Shown one piece after another: positions 36,606 to 45,944 of a stretch of 64,000 bases of DNA (positions within the stretch are counted from its first letter, which is position 1; each line of letters begins with the position of its first letter). The position numbers and the translations under genes were made by a program. Under the pieces are notes generated by a model, which was given only the letters and a program-made list of their open reading frames with translations, did not search any database and was not told the DNA's origin. The DNA is taken from the NCBI GenBank assembly GCA_965276825.1, contig OZ255630.1, forward strand, positions 3,720,001 through 3,784,000, in the 5' to 3' direction. This DNA is from G965276765 sp965276825 (lineage in GTDB: Bacteria; Actinomycetota; Acidimicrobiia; Acidimicrobiales; Palsa-688).

Positions 36606-37115
36606 TCACCGGGTGGGACGCGACTTGACGACGATCTGCTCGAGCAGCGCGATCAACGTCTCGTGGGAGCCTTCGCCGAGCACATCGGCGAGGCGCCGGT
36701 CGACGGCTTCCATCACCGCCCAGGCCTGGTCGAGCAGTTCCCGTCCACTGCTGGTGACCTGCAGTTGCGCGCGGCGTCCCCGGCCGGGAGGGGTACTGCG
36801 CTCGATCGCGTCGCTCTCCTCGAGCTGGTGCAAAGTGGCCTGCATGCTTTGGGCGGTGATCCCGGCACGGCGCGCCAGCTCGCTGTAGGACAGGCCCGGT
36901 TCGCGGGCGAGATGCCCGAGCGCGGAAACGTGCCGTAGCGCGAGTCCGAGCTCGTCGAGCCCGGCGTCGGCTTGCTCGCGCGTCATGCGCCCGACGGCGA
37001 TCAGCAGAAGCGAGCCATTCGCGAACGCCCCTGCCCCCTCGTCGACCACGATTGGTGCAGGTCCCGCGCGCCGTGGTGTGGGTGTCCCGGCGGCCTGGTC
37101 GGTCACGCACCGCAT
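36606..37115 (-). CDS. MarR-family transcriptional regulator
   Basis: A 169-residue winged-helix protein from ATG 37115. LGHLAREPGLSYSELARRAGITAQSMQATLHQLEESDAIER is the MarR recognition region, and the wing is RSTPPGRGRRAQLQVTSSGRELL. It is flanked by decayed DNA on one side and a TetR gene on the other, both on the same strand or spaced, with no obvious target gene adjacent. An alternative GTG or ATG start further upstream (to 37205) adds residues that do not look like the family. Confidence 0.83.
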   Translation of the reverse strand: MRCVTDQAAGTPTPRRAGPAPIVVDEGAGAFANGSLLLIAVGRMTREQADAGLDELGLALRHVSALGHLAREPGLSYSELARRAGITAQSMQATLHQLEESDAIERSTPPGRGRRAQLQVTSSGRELLDQAWAVMEAVDRRLADVLGEGSHETLIALLEQIVVKSRPTR

Positions 37116-37349
37116 CTTCTCACCTGCCCACACTTTCAGCCAGTCTGCAACTTGGGCCGAGGCGAGATGGTGTCGATCCGGTGAGCGGCGCGGCTGCCGG
37201 TGCACCTCCTGGCCACGATCGTGCGGATCGGGGGCTATCTCGGCGCCATTGGCGCCGGCCCGACTGACCTGTCGAGGCGCGACAATCGTGATACCCAGAC
37301 CGCGACTATCCGCTTGGCTGGCTACGCTCTCATCCAGGTTCGGTCGTGT
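37116..37349. other. Intergenic stretch between MarR and TetR genes
   Basis: About 230 bases. No gene, promoter of clear consensus or terminator is recognised. The MarR promoter presumably lies at its left end. Confidence 0.4.
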
Positions 37350-37952
37350 TCATGGTCGTGCTGGCGGCGCTCGCAGCCCGTCGAAGACCACGTTCAGCAT
37401 CCGACTGTCCGACTGCCGGTGGACCCGGTCGTCGCGCCAGAGGAAGGAGCACAGGCTCAGCACCTCCGGTGCGTCGATGTCCCGGCGGATCGCCCTTGCG
37501 TCGCGCCCGGCGCGCAGGAACGCCTCGATCGCGTCGAGCACCGGAGCGCGAAACTCCTCGGACAGATCGGCACGCGCCGCGGCGTGCAGCGCCTCGGTGA
37601 GACCGCGCTTGACCTTGCCGTACGCCGTCAGCTTCTCCAGCCATTTACGGAACGCCACGAGGGGCGGGTACCTCGCGAGCAGCGTGTCGCTCGACGCGAC
37701 CAGCTCCTCGACGTCATGCCGATAGACGGCGACCAGCAGCGCCTCGCGGTTGGGAAAGTGTCGGTAGAGCGTGCCCTGACCGACGTCGGCGTCGCGAGCG
37801 ACTCGTTGCATCGTCACCTGCTCGCCAGGTTGCGCCTGCACGAGGATGCGACGCGCAACGTCGAGAAGGAGCTCGCGATTGCGTTCGGCGTCGGCCCGAC
37901 GCGGCCGATGCTTGGAAGCTCCGTCGGCCGTCGAGATCCTCGTTGCCGTCAC
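37350..37952 (-). CDS. TetR/AcrR-family transcriptional regulator
   Basis: A 200-residue regulator. The DNA-binding domain reads RNRELLLDVARRILVQAQPGEQVTMQRVARDADVGQGTLYRHFPNREALLVAVY with the G-T-L-Y-R-H-F recognition helix intact. The ligand domain resembles the group with LTAYGKVKRGLTEAL and a C-terminal LRDDRV-like segment. It is divergent from the SDR gene at 38068 with 115 bases between them, so it probably represses that SDR and itself. Confidence 0.88.
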   Translation of the reverse strand: MTATRISTADGASKHRPRRADAERNRELLLDVARRILVQAQPGEQVTMQRVARDADVGQGTLYRHFPNREALLVAVYRHDVEELVASSDTLLARYPPLVAFRKWLEKLTAYGKVKRGLTEALHAAARADLSEEFRAPVLDAIEAFLRAGRDARAIRRDIDAPEVLSLCSFLWRDDRVHRQSDSRMLNVVFDGLRAPPARP

Positions 37953-38067
37953 CTCAGCAGTATGGCGCGTGCGCTGCGAGCTCTTGCCAAGCGGACAGCC
38001 GTCCGCTACGTTGAATCAACCGGACTCGTGTCCGTATCAAGTCATGTTCAGACTCTAGGAGAAGAAG

Positions 38068-38805
38068 ATGACAGCAACGAGCGAGATGGTCGTCGCCATC
38101 ACCGGTGCTTCGCGCGGTATCGGCGCGGCGACGGCGCGGCTGTTGGCCGGGCGCGGCGCCGCTGTGGTGCTCGGCGCCCGCAGCGAGGCGGATCTGGTCG
38201 GCGTGGCGACAGCTATCGAGGCTGGCGGCGGGCGAGTGGCGACGTGGCCGACCGACGTCTCCAGGCGTGCGGACCTGCATGGTCTGGTCAAGCTGGCTAC
38301 GGCGGAGTTCGGCCGGCTCGACGTCCTGGTAAGCAACGCAGGTATCGGCCCGGTCTCACCGATGGACGACCTGCGCGTCGATGACTGGGACGCCATGATC
38401 GACGTCAACCTTCGTGGGATCCTTCACGGCATCGCCGCCGCATTGCCCGTGTTTCGCGACCAGCAGGGCGGCCATTTCGTCAACGTCGCCTCTACTGCGG
38501 CCTACAAGACGGTGCCCGGCCAAGCTGTCTACTCCGCGACCAAGACCGCCTCGCGCGTGCTGACCGACGGCCTGCGTCAAGAAGTCGGGCCCGAAATCCG
38601 CGTGACGCTGATATCCCCCGGGTTCACCAACACCGACTTCATCGACAACGTTCCCGACGAGAAGCAACGAGCGGAGATGGCTGCCTCGCGCGAACGGTTC
38701 GCGATGCCGGCCGACGCGGTCGCTCGCGCCATCGCTTACGCCGTCGAGCAGTCCGACGCCGTCAACGTCGGCGAAGTCGTGCTGCGCTCCAGCGCCCAAC
38801 CCTGA
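38068..38805 (+). CDS. Short-chain dehydrogenase/reductase
   Basis: A 245-residue classical SDR with TGASRGIG at residues 12-19, SNAGIG near residue 90, and the catalytic Ser and YSATK. The Arg after beta-2 (GARSEADL) suggests NADP(H). AGGAGAAG lies a few bases before ATG 38068, a strong ribosome site. It is divergent from the TetR gene at 37952, which is the likely controller. Substrate unknown. Confidence 0.9.
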   Translation: MTATSEMVVAITGASRGIGAATARLLAGRGAAVVLGARSEADLVGVATAIEAGGGRVATWPTDVSRRADLHGLVKLATAEFGRLDVLVSNAGIGPVSPMDDLRVDDWDAMIDVNLRGILHGIAAALPVFRDQQGGHFVNVASTAAYKTVPGQAVYSATKTASRVLTDGLRQEVGPEIRVTLISPGFTNTDFIDNVPDEKQRAEMAASRERFAMPADAVARAIAYAVEQSDAVNVGEVVLRSSAQP

Positions 38806-38812
38806 TCACACC

Positions 38813-39019
38813 ATGCGAATCGCGACCCGACGGATCCTCGAGAACCTCGCCGCAGGGAAGAAGTCCTACGGCATCGCAGTGCAGCTGCCCAGTCACCACC
38901 TACTACCAAGGCCACGACATCGGTTCACACCGACTACGGCAGCTACGTCGCCTAGCGTCGACCCGGCTCGGCGGGCACGTGCGGTCCCGATGGACGCATC
39001 AGCGGGGTGCACCTACTAG
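38813..39019 (+). pseudogene. Possible N-terminal fragment of an HpcH/HpaI-type aldolase
   Basis: The frame from ATG 38813 begins MRIATRRILENLAAGKKSYG and continues IAVQLPS, which is reminiscent of the N-terminus of HpcH/HpaI aldolases (NxxxxxLxxGxxxxGxxxxLPS). After about 30 residues the sequence becomes Arg/Pro/Thr-rich and ends at 39019 without any aldolase motif. This is a weak match; chance cannot be excluded. Confidence 0.28.
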
Positions 39020-39032
39020 GCGGTTGCCTCGC

Positions 39033-41249
39033 CTACCGCGTTGCGCTCGACGCCCTTCGCTGACCCGGCGTTCCGGCGGGTGATCCAGAGAGAGGGGCGC
39101 GCGCGAGCTGTCCTGACGGCAGGCGGAGGAGGCGTCCGAGACGGGCTGGCATCCACCAGTTCCAGCGTCCCATGAGCACGACCAGCGCGGGGACGAGGAG
39201 CGTGCGGACGACGATGGCGTCGACGAGGACTCCGGCGGCGAGGGCGGTGGCGACGATCTGGACGAGCTGGTTGGGGTTGGTGCTGAGGGAGAGGAACGAC
39301 ACGGCGAGGATGACGGCCGCGCAGGTCACCAGGCGTCCGGTGCGGGCCAGGGCGGCGACGACGGCCTGGTCGGTGGAGCCGGTGCAGTCGTACTCTTCGC
39401 GGATCCGGGACAAGACGAAGACTTCGTAGTCCATGGACAGGCCGAACAGGCAGGCGAAGACGACGATGGGGATCCAGTCTCGTATGGCTGCGGTGGCCGG
39501 CACCCCGTAGAACAAGCTGGATCCGTGGCCCTGCTGCCAGAAGAGCACCATGAATCCGAAGGCGGAGCCGAGGGACACCACGTTGAGCACGACCGCTTTG
39601 AGGGCCAGCACCACGGAGCGGAAGGCCCGGGCGAGGATGAGGAAGGTCAGGACGGCGATGATGGCGAGGATCAGCGGCAGGTTTCCGTAGACGGCACTGC
39701 TGAAAGCCATGTCTCCCGCCGCCGACCCGCCCACCTCGTCGCCGCCTGGCAGCTTGGAGAGCCGACGGCCCAGGTCCGTGACGATCGCCCGGCCCGCAGC
39801 GGTGCTGCCCTCGGCCACGGGCACGACGGTGAGGAGTGACCCGCCACCCTGGCGGAACGCCGGCGTGTCAGGGGCCAGGACCGTCGAGATACCCGGCGTC
39901 GTCCTGGCCGCGGTCTCGGCCCGCTGGGCGCCGGCGGCGCCGCCGTGAGCGAGGACCTGGATGGGGAAGTCGATGGCCGGGGGCACACCGTTGCGTTCGA
40001 GGAGGTGGAAGGCGTTGCCTGCGGGCCCTGCCGAGGGCAGGGAGCCCACCAGCGGTTCGGCGGTGTTGATCGAGAACGCAGGGATGGCCAGGGCGACGAT
40101 CACGGCGAGGCCGGCGAGCCCGGCGGTGACCGGCCATCGGACGATCAGCCGTCCCCATCGCTCCCACGGGCGGCTGTGGGGGGTGACCGGCCCCCGATAC
40201 CGCCGCCGATCGAGCGCCGGTCCCCACGCCGAGAGGGTGACGGGGAGCAGGGTCGTGGCTGCGACGATGGCCACGAGGGGGATCAGCATGCCGCCGAACC
40301 CGATGCTGCGCAGGAACGGCACAGGGAGGACCACCAGCGAGAGGAGGCCCACGGCGACGGTGGCGCCGCTCAGGAGCACGGCACGACCGGCTCTGGCGGC
40401 GGCGGCGAGGATGGCAGCCTCGTTGCTCAGGCCGCGATTGCGCTCCTCGCGCCAACGCACCACGACCAGCAGGGAGTAGTCGATGGCGACCCCGAGTCCG
40501 ACCAGCGCGACGAGGTACTCGAGGAAGTAGCTGATGCTGGTGACGTAGGTCAGCCCGAGGATGGCGAGGAACGTCACCAAGATGACGGGGATGGCCATCA
40601 ACAGGGGCACGACGGCGATGGCCGACCCGTAGACGACGAGGAGGACGACGAGGGCCAGCACACCGCCGATGGCCGTCTCGACCAGGACGCTCGGACCGCC
40701 ACTGGTGCTGCCCCCGTTGGCCAGGAGCTGGGCGAATCCGGTGAGGGTCACCGATGCCCCCTTCGGTGCCGCTGCGTCGAGGGCCGGCCCGAGCCGACCG
40801 ACCACGCCCACACCGGGTCCGGTGTCGGGGTTGGGCATGTCGATCACCGCCCACGTGGTGCGCCCGTCGCGCGAGATCAGGGTGGGATCGTGGGTGTCGG
40901 CGTAGTCGGCCACCGCGACGATCCCGGCTCTCGGGGCGGCTGCGAAGGTTTGGGCGGCGATGGCCTGCCCGCGCGTCGAGCGCATCGTCGTGCCCGGTGG
41001 GAGGTGCAGGACGGCGATGGTCGGCTCGATCGTCGGGTCGATCCGGAAGCGGGCCATCAGGTGCTGGTTGGCCTCGTAGCCGGCCTGCCCCGGCGTGGCG
41101 TAGCTGTAGGTCATCTGCCTGATGGCGGTGGTCGTGGTGAGCGCCCCGGCGACGGCGAGGAGGACCCAGGCCGCGACGACGAGCGCCTTGTGCCGGAGTG
41201 CCAGCGTGGTGACGGCTTCGATCGACGGTGTCCTCATGGCAGCGTCCAC
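39033..41249 (-). CDS. MMPL/RND-family membrane transporter
   Basis: A 738-residue MMPL protein, from ATG 41249 or the nearer ATG 41237. Two repeats of a large extracytoplasmic loop and a six-helix bundle are seen; the second bundle has FGLSMDYEVFVLSRIREEY near residue 615 and the first LVALVGLGVAIDYSLLVVVRWREE near residue 255, with the Asp-Tyr pair used for proton coupling in this family. It should be a proton-driven exporter of lipids or other hydrophobic compounds. It is paralogous to the protein at 51476. No regulator is adjacent. Confidence 0.92.
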   Translation of the reverse strand: MDAAMRTPSIEAVTTLALRHKALVVAAWVLLAVAGALTTTTAIRQMTYSYATPGQAGYEANQHLMARFRIDPTIEPTIAVLHLPPGTTMRSTRGQAIAAQTFAAAPRAGIVAVADYADTHDPTLISRDGRTTWAVIDMPNPDTGPGVGVVGRLGPALDAAAPKGASVTLTGFAQLLANGGSTSGGPSVLVETAIGGVLALVVLLVVYGSAIAVVPLLMAIPVILVTFLAILGLTYVTSISYFLEYLVALVGLGVAIDYSLLVVVRWREERNRGLSNEAAILAAAARAGRAVLLSGATVAVGLLSLVVLPVPFLRSIGFGGMLIPLVAIVAATTLLPVTLSAWGPALDRRRYRGPVTPHSRPWERWGRLIVRWPVTAGLAGLAVIVALAIPAFSINTAEPLVGSLPSAGPAGNAFHLLERNGVPPAIDFPIQVLAHGGAAGAQRAETAARTTPGISTVLAPDTPAFRQGGGSLLTVVPVAEGSTAAGRAIVTDLGRRLSKLPGGDEVGGSAAGDMAFSSAVYGNLPLILAIIAVLTFLILARAFRSVVLALKAVVLNVVSLGSAFGFMVLFWQQGHGSSLFYGVPATAAIRDWIPIVVFACLFGLSMDYEVFVLSRIREEYDCTGSTDQAVVAALARTGRLVTCAAVILAVSFLSLSTNPNQLVQIVATALAAGVLVDAIVVRTLLVPALVVLMGRWNWWMPARLGRLLRLPSGQLARAPLSGSPAGTPGQRRASSATR

Positions 41250-41384
41250 CTTGACGGCTCGGACCTGCGCCGGCGTCGGCCAGAAGATGGCTTCGGGCCG
41301 AGCGGATGCGCCACGACTACTCCCTGCGGACTACGCCGCAGCGACACCTGAAAGGCCGAGTCGAGCGGCGGAGCGGGCGGACCG

Positions 41385-41732
41385 TCACCCAGACGCCGGG
41401 TGGCCAGGCGGGAGGACGATCGAGGCGAGAGGCACGTGCTGCTGGCCGGCGTGCAGGTCGTGGTCCTCGAAGCTTCCGGCGACCACCGGTCGCGGGAAGG
41501 AGACCTTGACCGCCCGGATGGTCGGGAGCTCGAAGTACCGGACCGCGGCGAGGTTGACACGGTAGAGGGAGGCGACGACCTGCGGGGTGAGCACGCCGGA
41601 GCGGGTGAGGAGGGCGAAGTCCGCGTCGTCGGCGAGGAACACGTCGAGGGTGATCCAAAACGGTCCAGCGTTCTTGCTTCGCACCTCTATGGCGAGGTCA
41701 CCGACGGTGCGGATCCCGCCGGGGTCAGCCAC
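41385..41732 (-). CDS. DUF4387 domain protein, partner of AtuA-like protein
   Basis: A 115-residue protein. IEVRSKNAGPFWITLDVFLADDADF, then SGVLTPQVVASLYRV and FPRPVVAGSFEDHDLHAGQQHVPLASI, match the DUF4387 family closely (RSKNAGP, TLD, RP..sGs..D.D..gaQQh.pL). The gene overlaps the AtuA-like gene by eight bases. In other genomes the two are commonly adjacent or fused, so they probably form one complex. The biochemical role of the pair is not settled from what I know. Confidence 0.86.
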   Translation of the reverse strand: MADPGGIRTVGDLAIEVRSKNAGPFWITLDVFLADDADFALLTRSGVLTPQVVASLYRVNLAAVRYFELPTIRAVKVSFPRPVVAGSFEDHDLHAGQQHVPLASIVLPPGHPASG

Positions 41733-43131
41733 GTCCCACCTCGTCGATGGCGGTGCGGAACAGCTCGGCGCCGGCGACCATCTCGATCACGTGGTTGAGG
41801 ACGAACTCGTACGCGGCGCCTCGCTCGATCTCGGCCGGGGAGGTGGCGAACGCGAAGCTCGGCAGGTAGGGCATGTCGGGGAGCGGGAGGTGGAGGAGGT
41901 AGGGGTTGGCGGTCTTGGCGATCGCCGTTGCGGTCGCCTGGTCGCGGGCGCGCACCTTGAACAACAGGCCCACCTCCCTCGGGGGTGCGGTCTCCTGCTC
42001 GAGTGCGCCGAGCACACCGTCGGACCCGTAGAACTGGAACGCGACCCGGTAGTCGGCCGGTTCGAGGTCGAGCGCGACGCGCATCCGGTCCTCGACGACG
42101 GTGCGGAGGAGCTCGGTCCACGTGTCGAACTGCCCGAGGATCTTGGGGTCGCGGATGCCGACGAAGGAGATGGTCTCGAAGCCGGCCAGCCGGCAGCCTT
42201 CCAGTTTGGCCGTGGGGCAGGGCGCGGGGTCGAAGCGGGATCCCTCGACGCGGACGGTGCGTTCGTCGAGAGCGTCGTAGGTCGCGTGGGTGGTGTCGAG
42301 GGTGCCGTCGGGCTCGTGGAGGCGGAACGGGTCGGCGTTCTCGTAGAGCATGTGGGCGGCGACGGTCAGCGGGGTGCACGCCGAGTCGGCGCTGAGCGGC
42401 TCGACGGTGAAGCCGGTCCGGTCGATGCGGACGAACACCCCGCCGGAGCGAGGGTTGGTGGTGCACTGGCCGCCGCATTCGACGGTCTTGGCCGCGTGCC
42501 AGGCCGGCCCGGGAGGGAGCCCGGCGCGCCGCGCGACGGCCGCCACCATCGCCGTGTCGGTGGAGCGACCAGCGAGGATGACGTCGGCGCCGGCATCGAG
42601 CGCCTCGGCCATGGGCTGCTGCCCCATCAGGGCGACGATGTGACGGCAGGCGAGGACGGTCTCGGCGTCGAGGTCGCCGTGCGGCGGAAGGCCGCGCACC
42701 CGACCGCGTCCGATGGCGTCGACGACGACCCGCGGGGCGATCTCGCTGTAGATCCGCGCCAGGCGGAACGAGAGGCCCTCGTCGGCGGCGATGCGGGTGG
42801 CGATGTCGGCGACCCACTCCACGCCAGCGTCGGTTCCTGCCGTGGCGCAGCTGCCGACCAGCAGCGGGATGCCCGCGTCGTGGCACGCCACGAGGAGGAT
42901 CCGCAGGTCGCGCTCGATGGCGGAGGCGTCGGATTTGGCCGTGCCGGTGCCGAGGTAGTGCGGTCCCGAGTCGGTGGAGCCACCGTCGATGGCGATCGCG
43001 GTGGCGCCCATGGCGACTCCCCGCTTGATCGACTCGGCGCTGAAGCCGGCGCCGAGCATCCCGCTGGGGAAGACGATCCCGACGCTCCGCTCGTCGCTGG
43101 TCGGGATGGCCGTCGGGTTGGAACCGCTCAT
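41725..43131 (-). CDS. AtuA-like (acyclic terpene utilization, DUF1446) family protein
   Basis: A 468-residue protein with VGIVFPSGMLGAGFSAESI at the start, IAIDGGSTDSGPHYLGTG near residue 50, and LAGRSTDTAMVAA near residue 190; these are the conserved parts of the AtuA/DUF1446 family. The name comes from the Pseudomonas citronellol/geraniol gene cluster, but relatives occur in many catabolic settings. It is cytoplasmic. It overlaps the ABC ATPase gene by four bases and the DUF4387 gene by eight, so the importer and the enzyme pair are one operon: the imported compound is likely its substrate or a precursor. Confidence 0.86.
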   Translation of the reverse strand: MSGSNPTAIPTSDERSVGIVFPSGMLGAGFSAESIKRGVAMGATAIAIDGGSTDSGPHYLGTGTAKSDASAIERDLRILLVACHDAGIPLLVGSCATAGTDAGVEWVADIATRIAADEGLSFRLARIYSEIAPRVVVDAIGRGRVRGLPPHGDLDAETVLACRHIVALMGQQPMAEALDAGADVILAGRSTDTAMVAAVARRAGLPPGPAWHAAKTVECGGQCTTNPRSGGVFVRIDRTGFTVEPLSADSACTPLTVAAHMLYENADPFRLHEPDGTLDTTHATYDALDERTVRVEGSRFDPAPCPTAKLEGCRLAGFETISFVGIRDPKILGQFDTWTELLRTVVEDRMRVALDLEPADYRVAFQFYGSDGVLGALEQETAPPREVGLLFKVRARDQATATAIAKTANPYLLHLPLPDMPYLPSFAFATSPAEIERGAAYEFVLNHVIEMVAGAELFRTAIDEVGRG

Positions 43132-44225
43132 TGGACATCTCCCCCTGGGGCGCGGTCGCTCGCGGGCAGGATCTGGCAGGCGTCCGGTGGGATTCGGACG
43201 GCCAGCTGCGGGCCGTCGGCGGCGGCGCGGTCATCGACGGTCAGCGCCATGGTGTCGATGCGCAGCTGGTGGACGTAGTGGTCTCCGAGGAACGAGCTGG
43301 TGACCACCTCGGCGGCGAAGGTGTTGGTCCCGCCTGAGTCAGCGGCGACGACCTCGACCGCTTCGGGACGGACGGCGATCGACACGTTCTTGCCGGGAGC
43401 GGTGGGGGCGCCGGCGGCGACGAGCAGCGAGCCGTCCTCGAGCCGGTACCGGGTGCCACCTGTCGTGGTGTCGACCGCGACCGCGTCGAGCAGGTTGCAC
43501 TGGCCGAGGAACTCGGCGACGAACCGCGACGTCGGCCGGCGGTAGATCTCCTCCGGTGAGCCGACCTGCAAGATGGCGCCGGAGTCCATGACCACGATGC
43601 GGTCGCTCAGGCTGAGCGCCTCGTCCTGGTCGTGGGTGACGAACAGGGTGGTGATCCCGATCTCGCCCTGGAGCTGCTTGAGCCAGGTCCTGGCCCGTTC
43701 CCGGAGCTTGGCGTCGAGGTTGGAGAACGGCTCGTCGAGGAGCAGGACGCTCGGCGAGTACACCAGTGCCCTGGCCAGGGCGACACGCTGCTGTTGGCCG
43801 CCGGAGATCTCGTGGGGGTACCGATCGGCGTAGCGGCCCATCTCGACCAGGTCGAGGGTCTCACGCACCCGGGCGCGCAGGGCCGCTTTTCGGACACGGC
43901 GGATCCGCAACGGGAAGGCCACGTTGTCGAACACCGTGAGGTGCGGCCAGATGGCGTAGGACTGGAACACCATGCCGAGGTTGCGGTCCTCCGCGGCCAG
44001 GTCGACCTTGGCGTCCCGGTCGTAGAAGAGATCGTCGCCGCAGCGGATCCGGCCGCCGTCGGGGCGCTGGAAACCGGCGATCGACATGAGGGTGGTGGTC
44101 TTGCCGCAGCCGCTCGGGCCGAGGAGGGTCAGGAACTCCTTGTCGAGGACCTCGAAATCGATCTCGTTCAGCACCTGGGTGTCGCCGAAGATCTTGGTCA
44201 GTCCGGACACATGGATGTCAGGCAC
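43128..44225 (-). CDS. ABC transporter ATP-binding protein, FbpC/PotA type
   Basis: A 365-residue ATPase with Walker A GPSGCGKT at residues 36-43, VFQSYAIWPHLTVFDN Q-loop, signature ISGGQQQRV, Walker B LLLDEPFSNLD and H-loop THDQDEAL. A C-terminal TOBE-type domain follows from about residue 240. This architecture serves iron(III), spermidine/putrescine and organic-acid-type importers. Its operon has a binding protein and a permease of the iron(III)-type family, but the linked AtuA-like enzymes point to an organic ligand. Confidence 0.9.
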   Translation of the reverse strand: MPDIHVSGLTKIFGDTQVLNEIDFEVLDKEFLTLLGPSGCGKTTTLMSIAGFQRPDGGRIRCGDDLFYDRDAKVDLAAEDRNLGMVFQSYAIWPHLTVFDNVAFPLRIRRVRKAALRARVRETLDLVEMGRYADRYPHEISGGQQQRVALARALVYSPSVLLLDEPFSNLDAKLRERARTWLKQLQGEIGITTLFVTHDQDEALSLSDRIVVMDSGAILQVGSPEEIYRRPTSRFVAEFLGQCNLLDAVAVDTTTGGTRYRLEDGSLLVAAGAPTAPGKNVSIAVRPEAVEVVAADSGGTNTFAAEVVTSSFLGDHYVHQLRIDTMALTVDDRAAADGPQLAVRIPPDACQILPASDRAPGGDVQ

Positions 44226-45944
44226 GGGCCCTCCCGGGCATCCTGGTGGTGAAGATCCGCCCGCCCACGACGATGGCGGCCAGGGTCACGAGCACCTGCA
44301 CCATGGCCATCGCCGCCGCAGGACCCGAGGTGCCGATCTGGAGGCTCTGGAGCATGGTCACTCCCATCACCTCGTGGCCGGGTGTGACGAGGAACAGGCC
44401 TGGGTCGTAGTCGTTGAGGATCGAGATGAACAGCAGGACGAACGACACGAACAGGGCCGAACCGACGATGGGCAGGGCGATCCGGCGCATCGCGGTCCAC
44501 CAACTGGCGCCGGCCGAGCGGGCGGCGTCGTCGAGGGACTCGCTGACGGTGGCGAACGCCGAGGACATCACGAGGTACGCCAGCGGGAGGGAGCGGACGC
44601 TGAGGGCCAGCACCAGGCCCCAGATGCTGGTGCGAAGCGTGCCGCCGGGAGGGTTGATGAGCAGGAAGGTCCAGAAGAACCCGATCCCGATGATGATGCC
44701 GGGGATCGCCCGGGGGAACAGCATGGTGAACGGCAGCGAGCCTCGGGCCACGAACCTCGACCGGTGGGCGACGGCGGTGGCCAGTCCGATCAGCGCGGTG
44801 GTGGCGATCGCCCCGATGCCGGCGATCTCGACGGTGTTGACGATCGACTGGGAGTACTGCCCGTGGCCGATCGCCGACCAGTTCGAACCGGTGAGCAGGT
44901 GCCACGGCGCGATCAGCGGCGTCAGCTGGGAGACGACCGATGACAAGGCGAGGGCCACGAGGGGGGCGACGGTCGTGGCGAGCAGGTAGAGCCCCATGAC
45001 CATGGCGAGCACGAGACGCCAGGTCGTTCCCAGGGCCACGCTTCTCGACGCGGAGGATCGTCCCCCGATCGAGGTGAACCTGGCCTGGTCGCCGAGCAGC
45101 CGCTTGCGCGCCACCAGCAGCACGCAGGCCAGGGCCAGCAGCACGGTCGCTCCTGCGCTTACTACCGGTGGGTCGGGGGTGTTGGCGTTGGACCAGGTGT
45201 TGTAGAGGTAGCTGGCGACGAAGTCGTGGCCTTGAGGCGAGCCGAGGACGAGCGGAATGCCGAGGGCCTCCACCGACAGCGTGAGACGAGCAGGCCGGAG
45301 TTGAGCAGCGCAGGGCGCAGCATCGGTGCGGTGATCCGGGTCAGCACCCGCAGCGGCGTGGCGCCGACGCTGCGCGCCGCGTTCTCCAGGGACGAATCGA
45401 TCCCCGACAACGTCGACTGGCAGATCAGGAACGTGACTGGCACCGCGGTGGCGGTGCCGAGCGCGGCCATGCCGGGCACCGACGTCAGGTCGAAGGGGAT
45501 GTGCAGGGTCCGGGTGATGAAGTCGGTGGCGTAGCCGCCGAGCCCGTACAACGAGTTCCATCCGAGGATGAAGCCCAGCCCCGGCAGCAGGAGCGGCACG
45601 ACGAACAGCCGGGAGAAGGCACGCCCGCCGAACACGTCGGTCCGACCGCAGACGATCGCCAGACCGGCGCCGATGACCACCGACGCCACCGTCGTGATCG
45701 CCGCAAACTCGAGGGTGTTGAGCGCCGCGATCCGGAACGCCGGGTCCGCGAACAGCTGCTGGTACGCGACGAGGGTGAAGACCCGGCCGGAGGCGTAGAT
45801 CGGCTTGGACTGCACCGACGCGTACACCAGCGGGACGACGGGCACCAGCACACAGACGGTGACCAGACCCCAGATGGTCGCCTGGAGCCCGGACTCGGGC
45901 ACCAGGCGGCGCACCCTGGGGGGAGCTGCGACCGCCAGGCTCAC
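44218..45944 (-). pseudogene. FbpB-type two-domain ABC permease, frameshifted
   Basis: The N-terminal half reads from GTG 45944 (VSLAVAAPPRVRRLVPESGLQ) through six helices to LRPALLNSGLLV; there the frame breaks near 45286. The other half continues in a second frame as LTLSVEALGIPLVLGSPQG and runs to 44218 with six more helices and the second EAA loop (LDDAARSAGASWWTAMRRIALP). A one-base deletion in the GTC-CTC-ACG stretch restores a continuous 575-residue FbpB-like permease. Start and stop overlap the binding-protein and ATPase genes as in an intact operon. Either a real mutation or a sequencing error. Confidence 0.85.

Noticed and set aside
37200..37349. Short frame with GGYLGAIGAG resembling a transposase end
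   Set aside because: The match is a few residues only, with no inverted repeats, no other transposase motif and no target duplication.
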